A stretch of DNA of 5,920 nt from an uncultured Verrucomicrobium sp. (GTDB lineage: Bacteria > Verrucomicrobiota > Verrucomicrobiia > Methylacidiphilales > GAS474), in assembly GCA_903889845.1 (NCBI GenBank), contig CAISZB010000349.1:1-5920 (forward strand), given 5' to 3'. The notes under the pieces are model-generated. The model had not been told where the DNA came from. It worked only from the letters and a program-made list of their open reading frames with translations, and did not search any database. A program made the position numbers and the translations under genes. Below are positions 4,919 to 5,920 of this stretch, piece after piece; within the stretch, counting starts at the first letter, position 1, and every line of letters starts with the position of its first letter.

Positions 4919-5563
4919 TTACGCCAAGACGGCGGCATCCAAATCCGTAAATTCGAGGTATCTGAGTGTGTTGCTCCAATTCGTGTGGCCGAGTAAACGG
5001 GCCATCCTCGCGGGGTCTTTCCCTACCGTGGGGGAATCCCAGAGCCTCCGCGCGAAGGTCTTTCGCAATGTGTGGGTGGCGATGCGGTCGGAGTCGATTC
5101 CTGCTGCTTCGGCTGCAAAGACAAGGATTCTCCCGGCGTGCTGTCGGCTGATGGAATGGCATTTGTGCTGGCAGGGAAAGAGAGGCCAGTCCCGGAATGA
5201 ATCGGTGTCCATGCCAGACGCCAGAATCCACGCCTGAATCGCGGTTTTGGCGCGTTCATGGAGGGGTACGGTGCGCCCCCTCTTCCCGCCCTTCATCCAA
5301 CGGCGGGCGACGGTTACGGAACTGCGAACTTCCGTTCCGTTCCAGACATCGGAAACTCGGATGGAAAGGAGTTCTCCAACACGATACCCAGTATGGATGC
5401 CAAGAACCACCAACGCTTGGTCGCGCAGGGCGTAACGTCCTTGGAATCCGGACAGGAGGGAGATGACTTCGCTATCGGTGAGGGGGCGGCATCCGGCATG
5501 GTTCATGCCTTCGAGATAAAGGGCCGCCCAGAGAAAATGTTCCGAATTGTCGAAAGGGAACAT
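4919..5563 (-). CDS. Compact tyrosine recombinase/integrase
   Basis: This site-specific recombinase of the phage-integrase (XerC/D-like) class cuts and rejoins DNA through a tyrosine. The 214-residue product carries the full catalytic set: Arg61 in TGYRVGEL, a beta-hairpin lysine (Lys91 or Lys94 in KGGKRG), His164 and Arg167 in HTLRKTF, His193 in LLGHTN, and the nucleophile Tyr202 in LRYLEF. Typical integrases are 300-400 residues with an N-terminal SAM-like core-binding domain. That domain is absent, leaving roughly 30 residues before the catalytic domain. The start at 5563 has an AAGG about ten bases upstream. ATG 5506 (195 residues) is an alternative but its AAGG lies too close. The frame stays open upstream to a TAG near 5618-5620 and reads like protein (VKKGRGQGDFK), so the gene may be the 3' part of a longer ancestor. 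It may act on its host replicon, for example in dimer resolution or element mobility. Confidence 0.88.
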   Translation of the reverse strand: MFPFDNSEHFLWAALYLEGMNHAGCRPLTDSEVISLLSGFQGRYALRDQALVVLGIHTGYRVGELLSIRVSDVWNGTEVRSSVTVARRWMKGGKRGRTVPLHERAKTAIQAWILASGMDTDSFRDWPLFPCQHKCHSISRQHAGRILVFAAEAAGIDSDRIATHTLRKTFARRLWDSPTVGKDPARMARLLGHTNWSNTLRYLEFTDLDAAVLA

Positions 5564-5603
5564 TTTGAAATCGCCTTGGCCCCGTCCCTTCTTAACCGCA
5601 ATT

Positions 5604-5803
5604 GATGCCGTTCCCGGCTAGGACAAACTACCTAGACTTGTCGGCGATCCCGCGCCTGAGACTGTCCAGAGGCGGGAAGGCTTGGGACATACGAACATGG
5701 TGCCGAACCCGACGCCAACCGCATCCCGCCAACGGCTTGGCTTCAACAAGGCCCAATCGCGGTCGATCACCTCGCTCATATTCGACTTATATCACCTATA
5801 AAA
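5604..5803. other. Intergenic region between recombinase and IS21 end
   Basis: No supported gene was found; the plus-strand frame here shows no family features. Visible structures are the inverted repeat GACAA-N11-TTGTC (5622-5642), close to the recombinase start, and a bulged hairpin TCCCGC-G-CCT / AGGCGGGA (5648-5677). The recombinase promoter should lie here, but no clear -35/-10 pair was found. Confidence 0.45.
5622..5642. repeat. Inverted repeat upstream of the recombinase
   Basis: Five-base arms, GACAA and TTGTC, flank an 11-bp spacer about 60 bases upstream of the recombinase start. The geometry resembles a tyrosine recombinase core site or an operator, but short arms like these occur by chance fairly often. 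Confidence 0.25.
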
Positions 5804-5920
5804 GGCGGTCGAAAAATGAGACAGTGAGCGGGGCGGTCGAAAAGTGAGACATCCTATAAAAAGAAAGGATGTACATGGAGATGGACTTGTGGACGCGAGT
5901 GCGTCGGCGGGTGTTGGTGG
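5804..5920 (+). mobile_element. Left end of an IS21-family insertion sequence (partial)
   Basis: Two 19-bp repeats, GGCGGTCGAAAAATGAGAC (5804-5822) and GGCGGTCGAAAAGTGAGAC (5832-5850), differ at one position. Both are associated with CCTATAAAA: one copy precedes the first repeat (5795-5803) and one follows the second (5853-5861). They lead directly into an istA start. Multiple terminal repeats ahead of istA are a hallmark of IS21-family elements. The element continues beyond the window. Its exact outer boundary is unclear because no TG terminus is obvious before 5804. Confidence 0.75.
5875..5920 (+). CDS. istA: IS21-family transposase IstA, N-terminal fragment
   Basis: The first 15 codons read MEMDLWTRVRRRVLV and then leave the window. 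This matches the usual opening of IS21-family IstA transposases (W-x-x-[VI]-RRRVLVEG...), which precedes their N-terminal helix-turn-helix. A good ribosome binding site (AAAGGA) lies five bases before the ATG. The full protein would be a DDE transposase of roughly 500 residues that works with the IstB ATPase. It is cut only by the window edge. Confidence 0.75.
   Translation, partial: MEMDLWTRVRRRVLV

Noticed and set aside
4776..5231. Upstream extension of the small protein frame
   Set aside because: This part is out of frame with the recombinase and is Arg/Pro/Ser-rich shadow sequence. The strong ribosome binding site at 4775 marks the true start.
4530..5237. Plus-strand open frame (235 codons) opposite the recombinase
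   Set aside because: It overlaps the recombinase and the small protein on the other strand, and shows no motif and no good start.
5602..5847. Plus-strand open frame (81 codons) before the IS21 element
   Set aside because: It runs into the IS terminal repeats, has no ribosome binding site or recognisable domain, and is most likely chance.
5804..5850. CRISPR-like pair of repeats
   Set aside because: There are only two units with a 9-bp gap, directly ahead of istA, and inverted relatives at the other side. They fit IS21 terminal repeats and not a CRISPR array.

Overview
The window looks like a bacterial accessory region (plasmid or genomic island). It is moderately GC-rich, with AT-rich dips at the control regions, and it is bounded on both sides by sequence resembling the ends of IS21-family insertion sequences. 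The sequence does not fix the host. GC content and gene types would suit a proteobacterium or another Gram-negative such as a Nitrospirota relative, but this is inference only.

Layout from left to right. At 91-132 there are two 19-bp repeats that look like the right end of an IS21-type element lying mostly outside the window. On the minus strand, 133-1835 holds a complete hipB-hipA pair (system 1). The two genes overlap by four bases, and two spaced copies of a palindromic motif lie upstream of hipB. An AT-rich stretch of about 300 bases follows. It contains a short tandem repeat and a remnant that copies the first ~16 conserved residues of the methylase next to it. At 2167-2844 (minus) lies a small N-6 adenine-methylase-like protein that keeps the SAM-binding motif but has no visible NPPY/F motif. 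At 2915-2967 is a divergent AT-rich promoter/operator, followed on the plus strand by a second, clearly different hipB-hipA pair (system 2, 2968-4493), also with a four-base overlap. Converging on it from the right, on the minus strand, are a compact tyrosine recombinase (4919-5563) and an unrecognised 61-residue small protein (4590-4775) with a very good ribosome binding site. A GC-rich hairpin separates the converging genes. At 5804-5920 is the left end of an IS21-family element with the first 15 codons of istA.

How the parts may work together. Both HipBA pairs are type II toxin-antitoxin modules: a Ser/Thr kinase toxin of the HipA family and an autorepressing Xre-type antitoxin. Such modules stabilise mobile DNA and can induce growth arrest. 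The recombinase and flanking IS21 ends give plausible routes of movement. The methylase may be an orphan or a non-catalytic relative. No restriction endonuclease, CRISPR array, tRNA or rRNA was seen. The least expected observations are the head-to-tail methylase remnant, two unlike HipBA modules back to back around the methylase, the missing catalytic motif in the methylase, and the small conserved-looking protein beside the recombinase.
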